Shown here one piece after another: positions 46,794-56,600 of a stretch of DNA of 64,000 bases. Made by a program: the position numbers and the translations under genes. The stretch comes from Oscillibacter valericigenes (lineage in GTDB: Bacteria; Bacillota; Clostridia; Oscillospirales; Oscillospiraceae), in the NCBI RefSeq assembly GCF_021531315.1, contig NZ_JAFBIQ010000004.1, positions 1-64,000 of the forward strand, written 5' to 3'. Positions within the stretch are counted from its first letter, which is position 1. Each line of letters starts with the position of its first letter. Below the pieces are notes generated by a model. That model was not told the origin of the DNA. It was given only the letters and a program-made list of their open reading frames with translations, and made no database searches.

Positions 46794-47423
46794 TTATTTC
46801 CTCTGCCCGAGGCGAAAAGCGGACAGCTTTCCCGCCGCCACCAGCAGCACCGGAAGGGCATAGGCGATGTACTGCGCCGCGCCGCCGTGGGCGATGAGCA
46901 GATTATAGATGGCGTGGAGGGTAATGGCCGCGCCCAGCAGGCCGCAGGTGCCTGCGATCTTCAGCCATGTCCGCTGCCCTGCATAGACCAGCCCGCCGCC
47001 CACGATCAGTCCGCAGAGAACATGCATCGCGCCCGTGCCGAAGCCACGGAAGAAGATGAAGGAGAAACGGTCTGCGCCGTTCTGGATCAGATAGCACACA
47101 TTTTCGAAGGTGGCAAAGCTCAGGGCAATCGTGATGGCGGCGGCCTTGATCTTATCCCCCTCCGGCTCGAACACCAGAAGATAGAACACCAGCGGCAGCA
47201 GCTTCATCATTTCCTCCACCACCGGCGCGATCTCCGCCGTGGCGGCAAGGGCGTCCGCCTGACACACCGCCGCGAGGAAGGTGTTGATGTAGGCCGAAAG
47301 CAGACACACGCCCATCCCGGCAATGCAGAACAGGAAGAAGCGGAGCTGCCGCCTGCCCATGCACAAAGCGGCCACCAGCAGCGGCGACACCATGCAGAGG
47401 AAGATGTTTTCGATATAGGTCAT
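46794..47423 (-). CDS. PrsW family intramembrane metalloprotease
   Basis: The 209-residue membrane protein has the PrsW/CAAX-like pattern: EIAPVVEEMMKLLPLVFYLL with the paired Glu, FATFENVCYLIQ, FRGFGTGAMHVLCGLIVGGG with His, and TLHAIYNLLIAHGG with a further His. These form a membrane metal site. In Bacillus, PrsW cleaves the anti-sigma factor RsiW to free an ECF sigma factor. Here it ends a four-gene operon headed by an ECF sigma factor, so the same job is likely. The start overlaps the previous stop by 4 bp. Confidence 0.88.
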   Translation of the reverse strand: MTYIENIFLCMVSPLLVAALCMGRRQLRFFLFCIAGMGVCLLSAYINTFLAAVCQADALAATAEIAPVVEEMMKLLPLVFYLLVFEPEGDKIKAAAITIALSFATFENVCYLIQNGADRFSFIFFRGFGTGAMHVLCGLIVGGGLVYAGQRTWLKIAGTCGLLGAAITLHAIYNLLIAHGGAAQYIAYALPVLLVAAGKLSAFRLGQRK

Positions 47424-48046
47424 GCCGCTACCGCCTTTCTCGTGGCGGGCAGCAGCCCCAGAATCGCAAGTGTCAGCAGCATATCGCACCAGAAAGTGGG
47501 GCTTGCGGGAGAAGTATCCGGCCAAAAGCAGCCCACCGTCCAGAACAGATACTCTACAAACGCAAAGCACAGCACGCCGATGTGAAACCACCGCATATTC
47601 CGCGCCGCGTCCGTCTGCGTTTTCGCATAGGCAAGCCCCCGAATGGCGCAGTAAGAGAGAACGATCATCATGCCGCACCAGACTAGGTTGGAGAGAATAT
47701 CCCCAAAGATGCAGTAGAACGCCAGCAGCGGTATGCCGAACGCAGGCGCAAGCCAAGCCCTGCGGCAGCGGAAGGCGCGCTCGTCCTGACTGGTGAGCGT
47801 GGCCTGCAAAATGCGTAGGAAAATTACGCTCGCCACCCAGCCGAACTCCGACACATAAAAGACCCGCGGCGTGGTATCAAACAGCAGCAGATACAGCGTC
47901 CAGTAGAGCGCGCCGAGGGCGAAGCAGCCGTAAAAGCACAGCAGCAGGAAATACGCCTGTCTACCGCTTTTTCGATAGGAGATACCGGAAAGCACAGCGC
48001 CGATGAATGTGGTCAGCAGTTGCAGCAGGTTCTCAATCAGCTCCAT
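47420..48046 (-). CDS. Seven-helix membrane protein of the ECF-sigma operon
   Basis: The 208 residues form about seven hydrophobic segments with short loops (LLQLLTTFIGAVLSGISYRK; AYFLLLCFYGCFALGALYWT; FHIGVLCFAFVEYLFWTVGC). No domain is recognised. It overlaps the neighbouring genes by 4 and 14 bp. It could be a sensor for the sigma factor. Confidence 0.75.
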   Translation of the reverse strand: MELIENLLQLLTTFIGAVLSGISYRKSGRQAYFLLLCFYGCFALGALYWTLYLLLFDTTPRVFYVSEFGWVASVIFLRILQATLTSQDERAFRCRRAWLAPAFGIPLLAFYCIFGDILSNLVWCGMMIVLSYCAIRGLAYAKTQTDAARNMRWFHIGVLCFAFVEYLFWTVGCFWPDTSPASPTFWCDMLLTLAILGLLPATRKAVAA

Positions 48047-48395
48047 GAATCCCCTCGCTTTCTTTGTTTTGATCGTCCTCCCGGTTCATCTGATGCAGCC
48101 GGAAGCATAGAACGGTCACGCACACGCCGAGTAAAAACGCCAGCAGCCCGATGACGATGTATCCCAAAGCCGCGCCGCTGTGAAAGATGCTTGCCGCCGT
48201 TTCAAAGCCGGAATAATCGCCGGTCTGGATGTTTGCGGCAATGCCGGGCATGGCGAGACAAACGCCCACCAGCAGCGTAAGGCACGCCGCCACAGCGGAA
48301 GCCATGGTGATCGTATTGCGCCGCAGCCGGTTCTCTCGTTCAATTTTGGCGATGCGCCGCTTTGTCTCCGCAACACGTTCCTCATGACTCCGCAT
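48033..48395 (-). CDS. Small two-helix membrane protein, possible anti-sigma
   Basis: The 120-residue protein begins with a charged helix (EERVAETKRRIAKIERENRL), has two membrane segments (ASAVAACLTLLVGVCLAMPG; YIVIGLLAFLLGVCVTVLCF) and a charged tail. It directly follows the ECF sigma gene with a 14-bp overlap, the usual place of an anti-sigma factor, and a PrsW-type protease lies downstream. It has no recognisable zinc anti-sigma motif. It is similar to the protein at 46282-46635. Confidence 0.75.
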   Translation of the reverse strand: MRSHEERVAETKRRIAKIERENRLRRNTITMASAVAACLTLLVGVCLAMPGIAANIQTGDYSGFETAASIFHSGAALGYIVIGLLAFLLGVCVTVLCFRLHQMNREDDQNKESEGIHGAD

Positions 48396-48930
48396 CTGTG
48401 ATTCCCTCCCGTTCTAAGAGCCTTCGCAGGCTCTCTTTTCCCCGGTACACCATGTTGGTGATCTGCTTCACCGTTTTCCCCGTGACCTCCGCCGCCTGCG
48501 CGTAGCTCATATCCTCAAAATAGGTGAGATACAGGACTTCCCAATAGTCCGGGTTCATTTCGCTCATGCAGAAATGCAGAACGCGGTTTCGCTCCTCTGT
48601 CCGGATAACCTCCTCCGCCAGCAGCCGTTCGTCCGGCTCATCGGTCAGCGCATCAAGGTTGAACAGGGGCTTCCGCCTGCTCTTATGGCGCAGCGCCATG
48701 TGGCGCGCCGCCTTAAAGAGATACGCCTTGAAGCCGCCGTCCCGTATCTTCGGCTTTTTGGTGAATAGATAGGCGAAAACATCCAGCATCAGCTCCTCCG
48801 CCTCGTGAACGTCGTGCAGATAGCCGTCGATATACAGTGTCAATGGATCGCCGTATTTTTTCATCAGGGCCTCCAGCCCCGCGTCGTCGCCGCTCAGATA
48901 TTGGCGGTATAGGGTTTCGTCGCACGCCAT
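48382..48930 (-). CDS. ECF-type RNA polymerase sigma factor
   Basis: The 182 residues contain region 2 (LTLYIDGYLHDVHEAEELML; FKAYLFKAARHMALRHKSRR) and region 4 (MNPDYWEVLYLTYFEDMSYA; AEVTGKTVKQITNMVYRGKE), the two-domain form of an extracytoplasmic-function sigma factor. It heads an operon of small membrane protein, seven-helix protein and PrsW-like protease and lies just upstream of the giant SLH gene, which it may control. The ATG at 48930 with GGAAG upstream is preferred to a GTG at 48939. Confidence 0.92.
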   Translation of the reverse strand: MACDETLYRQYLSGDDAGLEALMKKYGDPLTLYIDGYLHDVHEAEELMLDVFAYLFTKKPKIRDGGFKAYLFKAARHMALRHKSRRKPLFNLDALTDEPDERLLAEEVIRTEERNRVLHFCMSEMNPDYWEVLYLTYFEDMSYAQAAEVTGKTVKQITNMVYRGKESLRRLLEREGITDAES

Positions 48931-48979
48931 GCCGTTCACTTCCTTTTTGCGGATGCTTCAAATGCAGAGGAGGTATCCG

Positions 48980-49189
48980 TCAGGTGCTTGTCCTGCCGGA
49001 ATCGCGGTGCTGTTCCTGAAAGCGCGGATCGGACGGCTTTTCTGCGTCCTCCGGGATCGCCCATGAGCGCCCGAACCGGGACGCGCTGGGAACCCGCCCC
49101 TCGGCGCAATATTGGTTGACCCGCCGCTCTGACACGCCCCAACGGTAGGACGCCTCCCAAATGGAGATATAGCCTTTGATCCTGTTCAT
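48980..49189 (-). CDS. Excisionase-like helix-turn-helix protein
   Basis: This 69-residue protein reads MNRIKGYISIWEASYRWGVS and then ERRVNQYCAEGRVPSASRFG before RSWAIPEDAEKP. It is a MerR/excisionase-type HTH with a short wing and would bind DNA. GGAGGTGCAGG precedes the ATG. It lies upstream of the ECF sigma gene on the same strand, 50 bp away. Relics of mobile elements begin 180 bp to its right, which supports an excisionase-like origin. Confidence 0.75.
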   Translation of the reverse strand: MNRIKGYISIWEASYRWGVSERRVNQYCAEGRVPSASRFGRSWAIPEDAEKPSDPRFQEQHRDSGRTST

Positions 49190-49399
49190 CCTGCACCTCC
49201 GCATGGATAATACTCAAGATAATACATTATACACGAATATCCGAAGAAACACAAGACATCCGGCGAAGTGGGCAGCGAAAAGGTACGGATAGGAGCGACA
49301 TTTTTTGAAAAAGTCCTCCGAAACTGACCAAAACGCCCTGTTCAGATTGTAATATAGATAGAGGGAGAAAAACGGGGTACGAAGTAGTCAGCAAGCACA

Positions 49400-49419
49400 G
49401 CAAGCGAGTACCCGCTTGC
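49400..49419 (+). other. oriT-like inverted repeat upstream of mobC
   Basis: GCAAGCG (49400-49406) and CGCTTGC (49413-49419) form a perfect 7-bp inverted repeat around AGTACC, about 90 bp before a mobC-type start. Such repeats mark the nick region of mobilizable elements. The relaxase is absent, so this is a relic if real. The rest of 49218-49507 holds no gene. Confidence 0.45.
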
Positions 49420-49507
49420 GGATTTTGCGCTGTTTAGGTCCCCTGCCCGAACAGTCAAAATTGCTTGCTGGGATATCCCAGACCCTTATGAGAAACGGAG
49501 GCTGCCC

Positions 49508-49572
49508 ATGGCAAACCGAAAGCGGAACATCCAGATGAAATTCTATGTGACAGAGGAGGAAAAGCGGCTCAT
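49508..49572 (+). pseudogene. Start of a MobC-type mobilization gene
   Basis: The frame opens MANRKRNIQMKFYVTEEEKR after an ACGGAGGCTGCCC ribosome site. This is the standard start of MobC-like relaxosome accessory proteins on Clostridial mobilizable elements. After about 21 codons it runs into the reversed start of a replication gene, so only the first fifth of mobC remains. Confidence 0.75.
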
Positions 49573-49753
49573 AGCTGTCGATGCCGTCCTTGCAGATGCG
49601 GGCAAGCCCCTTCATGGTGTAGTCCCAGTCCTCCGGCAGCGACAGCATGAGGGACAGCAGCCCCTTCGCTTTCAGGGACAGCGACCTGTCCCGCAGGTGG
49701 TAGTTGGACATGACCGTGTAATCTCTGGTCTTTTCGATGCGGAAAACTGCCAT
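49567..49753 (-). pseudogene. Start of a replication-initiator/replisome-organiser gene
   Basis: On the minus strand MAVFRIEKTRDYTVMSNYHL is followed by SLKAKGLLSLMLSLPEDWDY and ARICKDGIDS. This is the conserved N-terminal winged-helix start of RepA_N/phage replisome-organiser-type proteins carried by integrative elements. A ribosome site (GAAAGGAGGC) is upstream. The frame is cut at the mobC remnant after about 62 codons. Confidence 0.75.
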
Positions 49754-49937
49754 ATCCGGCGCCTCCTTTCTCTGGTTTTGAAAAGTGTTGATTTTGGCGC
49801 AAAAAAGCCCCTGTCCTGCCTCCCGGACGCTTCCCATGGGAAAACACCCACGCCGCCCTTTAAGCGGAGCTCTGAGAAGAAAAAACAGAGGCTTTCGCAC
49901 CCTAATTGATACATTTTTCGGGTGGGTACAGGAAAGA

Positions 49938-49962
49938 GGCGCTGATTTTTCGTATCAGCGCC
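49938..49962. terminator. Hairpin between element fragments
   Basis: GGCGCTGAT (49938-49946) and ATCAGCGCC (49954-49962) enclose TTTTCGT. Flanks are weak, so it is a hairpin more than a proven terminator. Confidence 0.4.
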
Positions 49963-50069
49963 CTTCTGAGCTGTGCCATATTCAGCTTTTCCCGTTGCAT
50001 ATTCGCTCGTCTGCTGTCGCAAACCATTGATTTTACTGACTTTGTGGGAGTATCGTTATCCCACCCTGA

Positions 50070-50318
50070 TATTTGAGCGTCCAGACTGGAAACGCCTGAT
50101 TGCCGACATTGAAGCCGGTAAGGTGGGCATTGTCCTTGTAAAAGACCTCAGCCGGGTAGGTCGAGATTACCTCCGTGTGGGCTTCTATACGGAGGTCACC
50201 TTCCCGCAGAACGGCGTTCGCTTCACTGCCGTCAACAATGGCGTGGACAGCGCCAATCAGGCCGAGAATGATTTCGCGCCGTTTCTCAATATCATGAACG
50301 ATTTTTACGCTCGTGTAC
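50070..50318 (+). pseudogene. Fragment of a large serine recombinase
   Basis: The frame contains FERPDWKRLIADIEAGKVGI, VLVKDLSRVGRDYLRVGFYT and NGVDSANQAENDFAPFLNIM, the second half of the catalytic domain of Tn4451/TndX-type recombinases, including the DLSRVGRDY core. The first ~60 residues with the catalytic Ser and everything after NDFYAR are missing. The catalytic region cannot work. A further recombinase piece appears at 58460-58690. Confidence 0.8.
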
Positions 50319-50437
50319 TTTTTTACGGCTGTCAGGATAGCGGAATGTTGACCTTCTTTCAATCGGTCTCCACTGCGGGAAATCGGCTCAGAGAAGTATC
50401 CGCTCAATAATCGCCCGTAGCCAAAGAGCATTATCCG

Positions 50438-50457
50438 GGCTATGCCCGGATAGTGCT
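50438..50457. repeat. Short GC-rich hairpin
   Basis: ATCCGGGC and GCCCGGAT flank TAT. The 240 bp from here to the next gene hold no recognised reading frame. Confidence 0.4.
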
Positions 50458-50643
50458 CAAATCAGTACAGTTTTAAAAATTGGTCAATCGTGTAGGCATG
50501 GCCGTCAACGATGATATGGGATCTGCTATTCTGCTTAAAAAAGTCAAGATAACTTGCCGTTTTCTGAGGTCGGATATCCTTCATTGATTCCAGCGGCGCA
50601 AAATATGTCCCATTTCCTGCCGGAATAGATTGCCACACCCAAA

Positions 50644-50684
50644 CAGCCCCGGTTCCCTGCGAAAGGAACCGGAGCTGTTTTTTG
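50644..50684 (-). terminator. Hairpin terminator of the second SLH gene
   Basis: CCGGTTCC (50649-50656) pairs with 50665-50672, extended by a CAGC/GCTG arm, just past the stop at 50687. The T-run is stronger on the plus strand. Confidence 0.65.
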
Positions 50685-50686
50685 CG

Positions 50687-53600
50687 TCACTTCATGGAGC
50701 GTGCCAGAAACGCGGCGATCTGCGCTCTCGTGCAGGTGGAGTTGGGGTCGAAGCGGCCACCGCCGATGCCGGTGGTGATGCCGCTTTCCACGGCCCAGGC
50801 CACGGCCTGCGCGTAGTAGCTGTTGGCGGGGACGTCGGTAAAGTTCGCCGCACTGCCCGCCGCGGGCTGACCCACGGCCCGCCACAGCATCGTGACCATC
50901 TGGGCGCGGTTGATGGCGGCGTTGGGCTCCGTGCCGTCGGAAATACCCTTATCCTTGGACCACAGCTGCGCCTTTTCGTACCAAGTATTGCCGCCGTTCA
51001 GATCTGCGTCGTTCTGCCGCGCCAAAATCGTCCACAGCTGGGCGCGGGTGGCGGAGTTGTTGGGGGCGTAGATGGAATCGCTCATGCCGTTGACCAGCTC
51101 GCGGGCGCTGACGAAGTCGATGGCGTCCTTGGCCCAGTGGTTCCGGGTGTCGATGAAATCCTTGGAGTTGTCAACGATCTTCACCGTCGCGCTGCCGTCC
51201 ACGGTGAGCCGGATGCCGTTCTCGGTGGGAACGGAAGCCTTCAAAATCTCCTCCGTGCCGTCGGGATGGACGAGGACCGCCACGGTGCCGGGCTTCGCGT
51301 TGGAAACGGGGATCTCCACCTCGGTCTTGCCCGCGTTCTTCGGCAGCTCCACCTTAACGGTGGGCGCGGCGTTGGAATTGCGGGCAGCCTCCACCTCAAC
51401 GGGGGCCTTGACCGCCTCGCCGTTCTTCTTGGCGTTCTCAATGGCCTTGTTGCTCAGGGCAGTTTTCGCCTCGGTCTGGCCGTTCTTGTCGGTTTTCACC
51501 GTACCGGTGGAGCCGTCAGCGGCCTTGTTCTCGGTGACGGAGCTGCCGTCCTTCTTGGTCTCAGTCTTGGAGGTGCTGCCGTCCTTGCCGGTGGTGGTCT
51601 CGATCACCGTGCCGTCCTTCTTGGTCTCGGTCTTGGTGGTGGAGCCGTCGGTATGGTTCTTCGTCTCCGCCTTGATGACCGGGTTGCTGTCGTAGCTGTC
51701 CCGATCGGAGGAGGAACCGCCGCCGGAGGAAGAGCCACCGGTATTGCTGCTCACGCTGTATGGCGTGATGAAACCGGTCAGCACATCGTAATGTTCTTTG
51801 TCCTTCGGCGTAAATACCCACTTGTAGGCCGTGTTCGCCGTCACAACCGTCGTATCGCCCAGTTCCCACTGAATTGTGCCCTCGGGCTGAATGGTGCCGA
51901 CAGTCAGGTTTGCGTCCTTCAGCATCTTGCCGGTAGTGGTGATCTTGGTGTAGCCCGGCGCGCCCTTGGGGGTGGCCTTAATGACCTTGATCGTCACCTT
52001 GCCGGAGGTCTCCGCATAGACAGCCGTATCTGTCGGCGTAAACTTCCACTCCGCCTGATACTCGCCTATCTTCTCCTTCGCTGCACCAGGCGTGACCCAC
52101 TCAAACTTGCCCTTGACCGTCTTTGTACTGTCCGTGGGGTCGGTCATCGTGCCGGAAAGGGTGATGGTGCTAAGCTGTTCGCCCCAAGCCAGCGTGGTTT
52201 TGCTCAGGGTGGGCGCACCGGTGGGGATGATCTTGTTGGTGGCATCGACCTTGATGGTCAGGTCGATAGTTGCGTAGTTTTGGGAGTTTACCGCAACCTT
52301 AATCGTGCCGATGTTGCCCGTCGTTTCTGTCACCACGGCCTGAATGGGCAAAATCAGCTTGCCGTTTTCGATGCTTGCTGTGTCCGCGTTGTAATAGCGG
52401 CTATCAAGCGTGTTCGCATCCAGCGCATACGTCACCTCGCCGTATTCCTTGGGGCTTGCCAGTTTCGGCAGCAGCGCGGATAGATCGACCGTATAGGTAT
52501 GAGTGCGGCGATTCGTGACGGTAACTGTCTGCTCTGTGCTGTCAGGTGCGGCGGCCTTGGTAATGCTCAGTGCAATGCCATCCTTCGTCAGCGGGAGATA
52601 GTTGCCTGCGCCGGTGGAGGGCGTAAAGGTCGCGGTGTAGGTCTTATTGTCACCCACATTGGGAACTGCGTCGCCGGTAAGGCTCCATGTGCCATCCACT
52701 GTCTTTTCGCCCATCTTTGCGGTCAAGCCGGAGACGGTGAGTTCACTCAGCTTGGCACCGTAGGTTCCGGAAGCGGTACCGGTACTATCAACCGTCAGCG
52801 GTGCGGGCTTGATTGTCCAATCCGCCTTCTTTGAACCGTCGTAATTGCCCTGGCCGTTGACGGTCAGGGTGTATGTCCCTGCATTCGTCTCAGTATTGCC
52901 GCTAACGGTATAATCCGTACCCTGTGTCAATTCTTTGCCATTATATGTCACCTTGACACCCGCTGTAAGCTTTTTGCCATCATATACAAGCGTATCTTTA
53001 TTGGTAATCACAATTTCCGTCTTATCGCCGTTCAGCCTGGCAGGCACGACCTTTATCGTATAGCCCTTGACTGCCACCTGCCAGAGAACAGTGCCGTTAT
53101 TGGGTTGATTCAGCCCTGTGATCACGCAGAATACATCCAGCCTATCATCGACATTCACGCCAGCCACTCTATTCTCCGTCATATGTTTTGCGCCACTGTC
53201 CGTTCTGCGATACCACTTCACATCGTACACGCCCACATTTCCACTGGGCGAGTCAACCGTAAAGGGGATGCTGCCGTTAATGGGAACCTTTGCCGTTTTA
53301 GAAGTCGATCCAAAGTCGCAAGGGGCTTGCTGGATAACGAATTTTTCCGTAGGTTGCGCCGTATCCATCTGTCTATCAAGGCTTGTGCCTGTAGCGTAAT
53401 ATTGGTGATCCAGCACATCCGCGAGAATCTTGCCGTTTGGCAGTGTATACGCGTGAAGGCTGCCGCTCGTGGCGGAAACATGCATGCCCTCAACCCAATC
53501 CTCTATATTCAGAAGAATCTTAATGCTGCCGCCCTGAATGGAAAGCTCTGTGTTTGCGGAGCAATTCTTTACATCCACCGTGTCAACGCTGCCGCCCTTC

Positions 53601-56600
53601 AGCGCAACGACAGCGCCGCCGGTCATCACCAGATTGCCGACATAACCGCTCTCCAGCGTAAAGCTCCCGCCCTGACTCCCATCAAGGAGGATATTCGTAA
53701 TCTGACCGATTTCCTTGCCGTCGGTACCCGTCAAATGCATATTGTTAGTGAGCTTGAATGCGCCATCATCTTGAACAAACATACTATGTCCGTTCAGGTC
53801 GATGGAGTGCGCTCCGGAGACAATAGTCCATGTAGCTTTTTCAGTGGCGGCGGTATAATCGGTATACAGCTTCAATGTGCCGCCGTTTGCCAGCCAATAG
53901 GAGATGGCTTCATCCATATCGGTATAGAGACTGCCATCCACCGAGGCTACGAATTTGCCGCTCTTGCCGCAGTATTCGCATGTCGCTACGCTAGTTGTTG
54001 CATCCGGTTTCATGTTCGGATGCAGGCATTTTACGACCTTGACGTTGTAGATAGACTCGCCTTGGAGTGTTTTTGTGTATTCTACAAATCTATCGACTCC
54101 ATCGGTATATTGGTATGCATAGCCCTCTGCAAGCAGTTCGCCAAGCTTGACCGGCCCAAAATTAGCTACCTCAATCTTATTAAAGCTGCCGCCGCTCAAT
54201 TTAGTCTTTTTCAGTTCGTCAAGTTGATTATTCCCGAACGCCAGTTTTCCGATCGTACCTGCCTTCGGCCCTACGATCACTGCGGCTTCCCGAACATTAG
54301 GGTTGTCTTTTTCTACGTTCGGGTCATCCGATATATGGATCGCGCTGATCGTACCGCCTTCCCACTGGCTCAAATCCAGCGTAGCTTTCACATCAACGGT
54401 GATTATGCCGCCATACGTCAGAGGTTCATAACTGCCTTTGCCGATGATCTTCAAGGTGCAGGTCGTATAAGTCTCATTAGTATCTTTGCCCCCAACATCA
54501 AGCCATCCGCCGGTGATCGTATGCCCGTTCAGATCCAGCGTAACAAATTTACCATCTCCGGTAATAGCCGCTCTGTCTTGAGGAGTCGTGCCCAATTCAA
54601 TATCCGCCAGCAGCGTGACAGTTGTGCCGTTTGTTGCATTGCGCATCGCTGACTTAAAGTCTGTGCCGTAGGTCACGGTATTGTCGCTCGCCGTGATCTT
54701 CACGGCCATCAGCGCCTTGCAGTTTTCGCAAACGCCGTCATTGTTCACATTCGTGTGTGCGCAAGCGCTGTTGCAAATCGTACACTTGCCGTTTACAAAC
54801 GCGCTGCTGCCGTCAGCGTATTTGTGGCTGCAAGTGTAGCCGCACTCGGTACACTCGCTGCCTTTCATCGCGTGCGTATGCGCCACCACCGTCACATTCT
54901 CGGTGATGGACCTGACATTGCCCTTGACGATGGCGGAAGTTTCACCCACTTTCGCAAAGGCGAGGTTTTCGCCCAGCAGGGCGTTGACATTCGCATAGGT
55001 GGTGCTGCCCTCCACAGACACGCCGCCGTTGAGCACATCGCCTGCCTTGAGCCGCAATGTGCCGTTGGTGACTTCGACAGCGGGCTTGCCGCTTGCGCCG
55101 GTGGCGGTCAAATTGCCGTCGAAGATCAGCGTGCCGCCGGTGACGCGAACGGCGGGCGCCGCCAGTTCAAGCTTACCGTTTTGAACGAGCGTTGCATCGC
55201 CCTTGACGGTCAGCGTACCGTTTTCAACCGCGATCGTTGCACCGCCTGTGCTGGTTTTCAGGCTATACCCGTTCATTGCCAGCGCGACGCTCTTACCGTC
55301 ATAGTCAAACGAAACATGTGAATCGATCGTTTTATCTGTGCTGTCTGTTGCTTCGGTTTTCAGCGTGACCGTTGGATCGTCATGTGTGACCGCTTCTTCC
55401 AAAGCATCGTTTACCTCGGCGTAGCAATAGTCCGCATTGACTTTATCAACTATCGCAACGGGCTTGAATTGACAGACGGTGCATACACCGGTTTCCCTAT
55501 CATACTTGTGCTGTCCCTTGTCACTGCCCGCAGGGATATAGCCGCAGATCCCACACATCAAAGTGTGCCACAGACCGTCATCAGTCCAAGTTGTTTTCAG
55601 GTCGTGCGCTGTCGCGGTGGTGGCTGCGTTGCCGCAGACGCATTTCGCATAATGCCCGTTTTCACCGCCTTGGGCGTAGCCGCCATTGCCATCAAAGGTG
55701 CAGCTCACAGCAGTTCCGATAAATCCGCAGTCCTTGCAGTTCTTTTTATGCTGTGCAGCGCCCTCGGGCACATAGGTTGCATGTTCATGCTTGCAGTACG
55801 CAAGGACGAGTGACGTTCCCTCTATCGAGGTGTTATCGCTCCACCTCGCGGGTGATACCTTCTTGGCATCAAGAGTGGCTGCGTGTATCTTGTTTGTGCT
55901 GTACAGCTTGACCCCTTCGACCAGCTTCCCGGACTTCCCGCCGTTGATCGTCACCTCGCCGCTGTAGATGTTGAGCTGCGGTGTAGATGTACTTGTAGTC
56001 CGGATCGCCGCGCCATCGCCGTTAGAGTTGTTGATGACCAGTTTTCCGGCATCGGCTCCCCTGTTCGATTGCCCGTAAATGCCAAACTTGCTGTTGCCAT
56101 TGAATATCAAAGCGCCCTCGACCGTCAGCGTTTTGCCTTGGCAAATAATCAGGCCACCTTCAGTACTATTTATGGTCAAATTTCCGTGAATGGTCGCATC
56201 TTTTTGAACGATATGGAATTGGGCGCCGGTAAAGGTCACATCTGTCTGGCTGTTTACAACGATAAGGCCAGTTCGGCTAGCGGTACCCTGTATGATGTTA
56301 CCATTTGCGTCAACACTATCGTAAATGTAATAGATATTTTCCTCTGTTCCGCCCGCCAGCGGGGCCACCTGCTCATTGAACCAGCCGAACAGGGCCTCGA
56401 AGCGATCCGCGCCGGTGATCTCCGCCTGCTGGGCCTCCGTCAGGGCCTCGTAGGCGCCGTAGGCCGCCTGAACCGCGTCATAGGCCGCCATGGCATCATC
56501 GTTGTCCATGTTGGGCAGGGCCTCCACGTCAGGCAGGGCATCAATCATCGCCTGCACGTCGGCCACCGCCGCGTCCGGGGTCTCCGAAGCGTCCGGCTCC

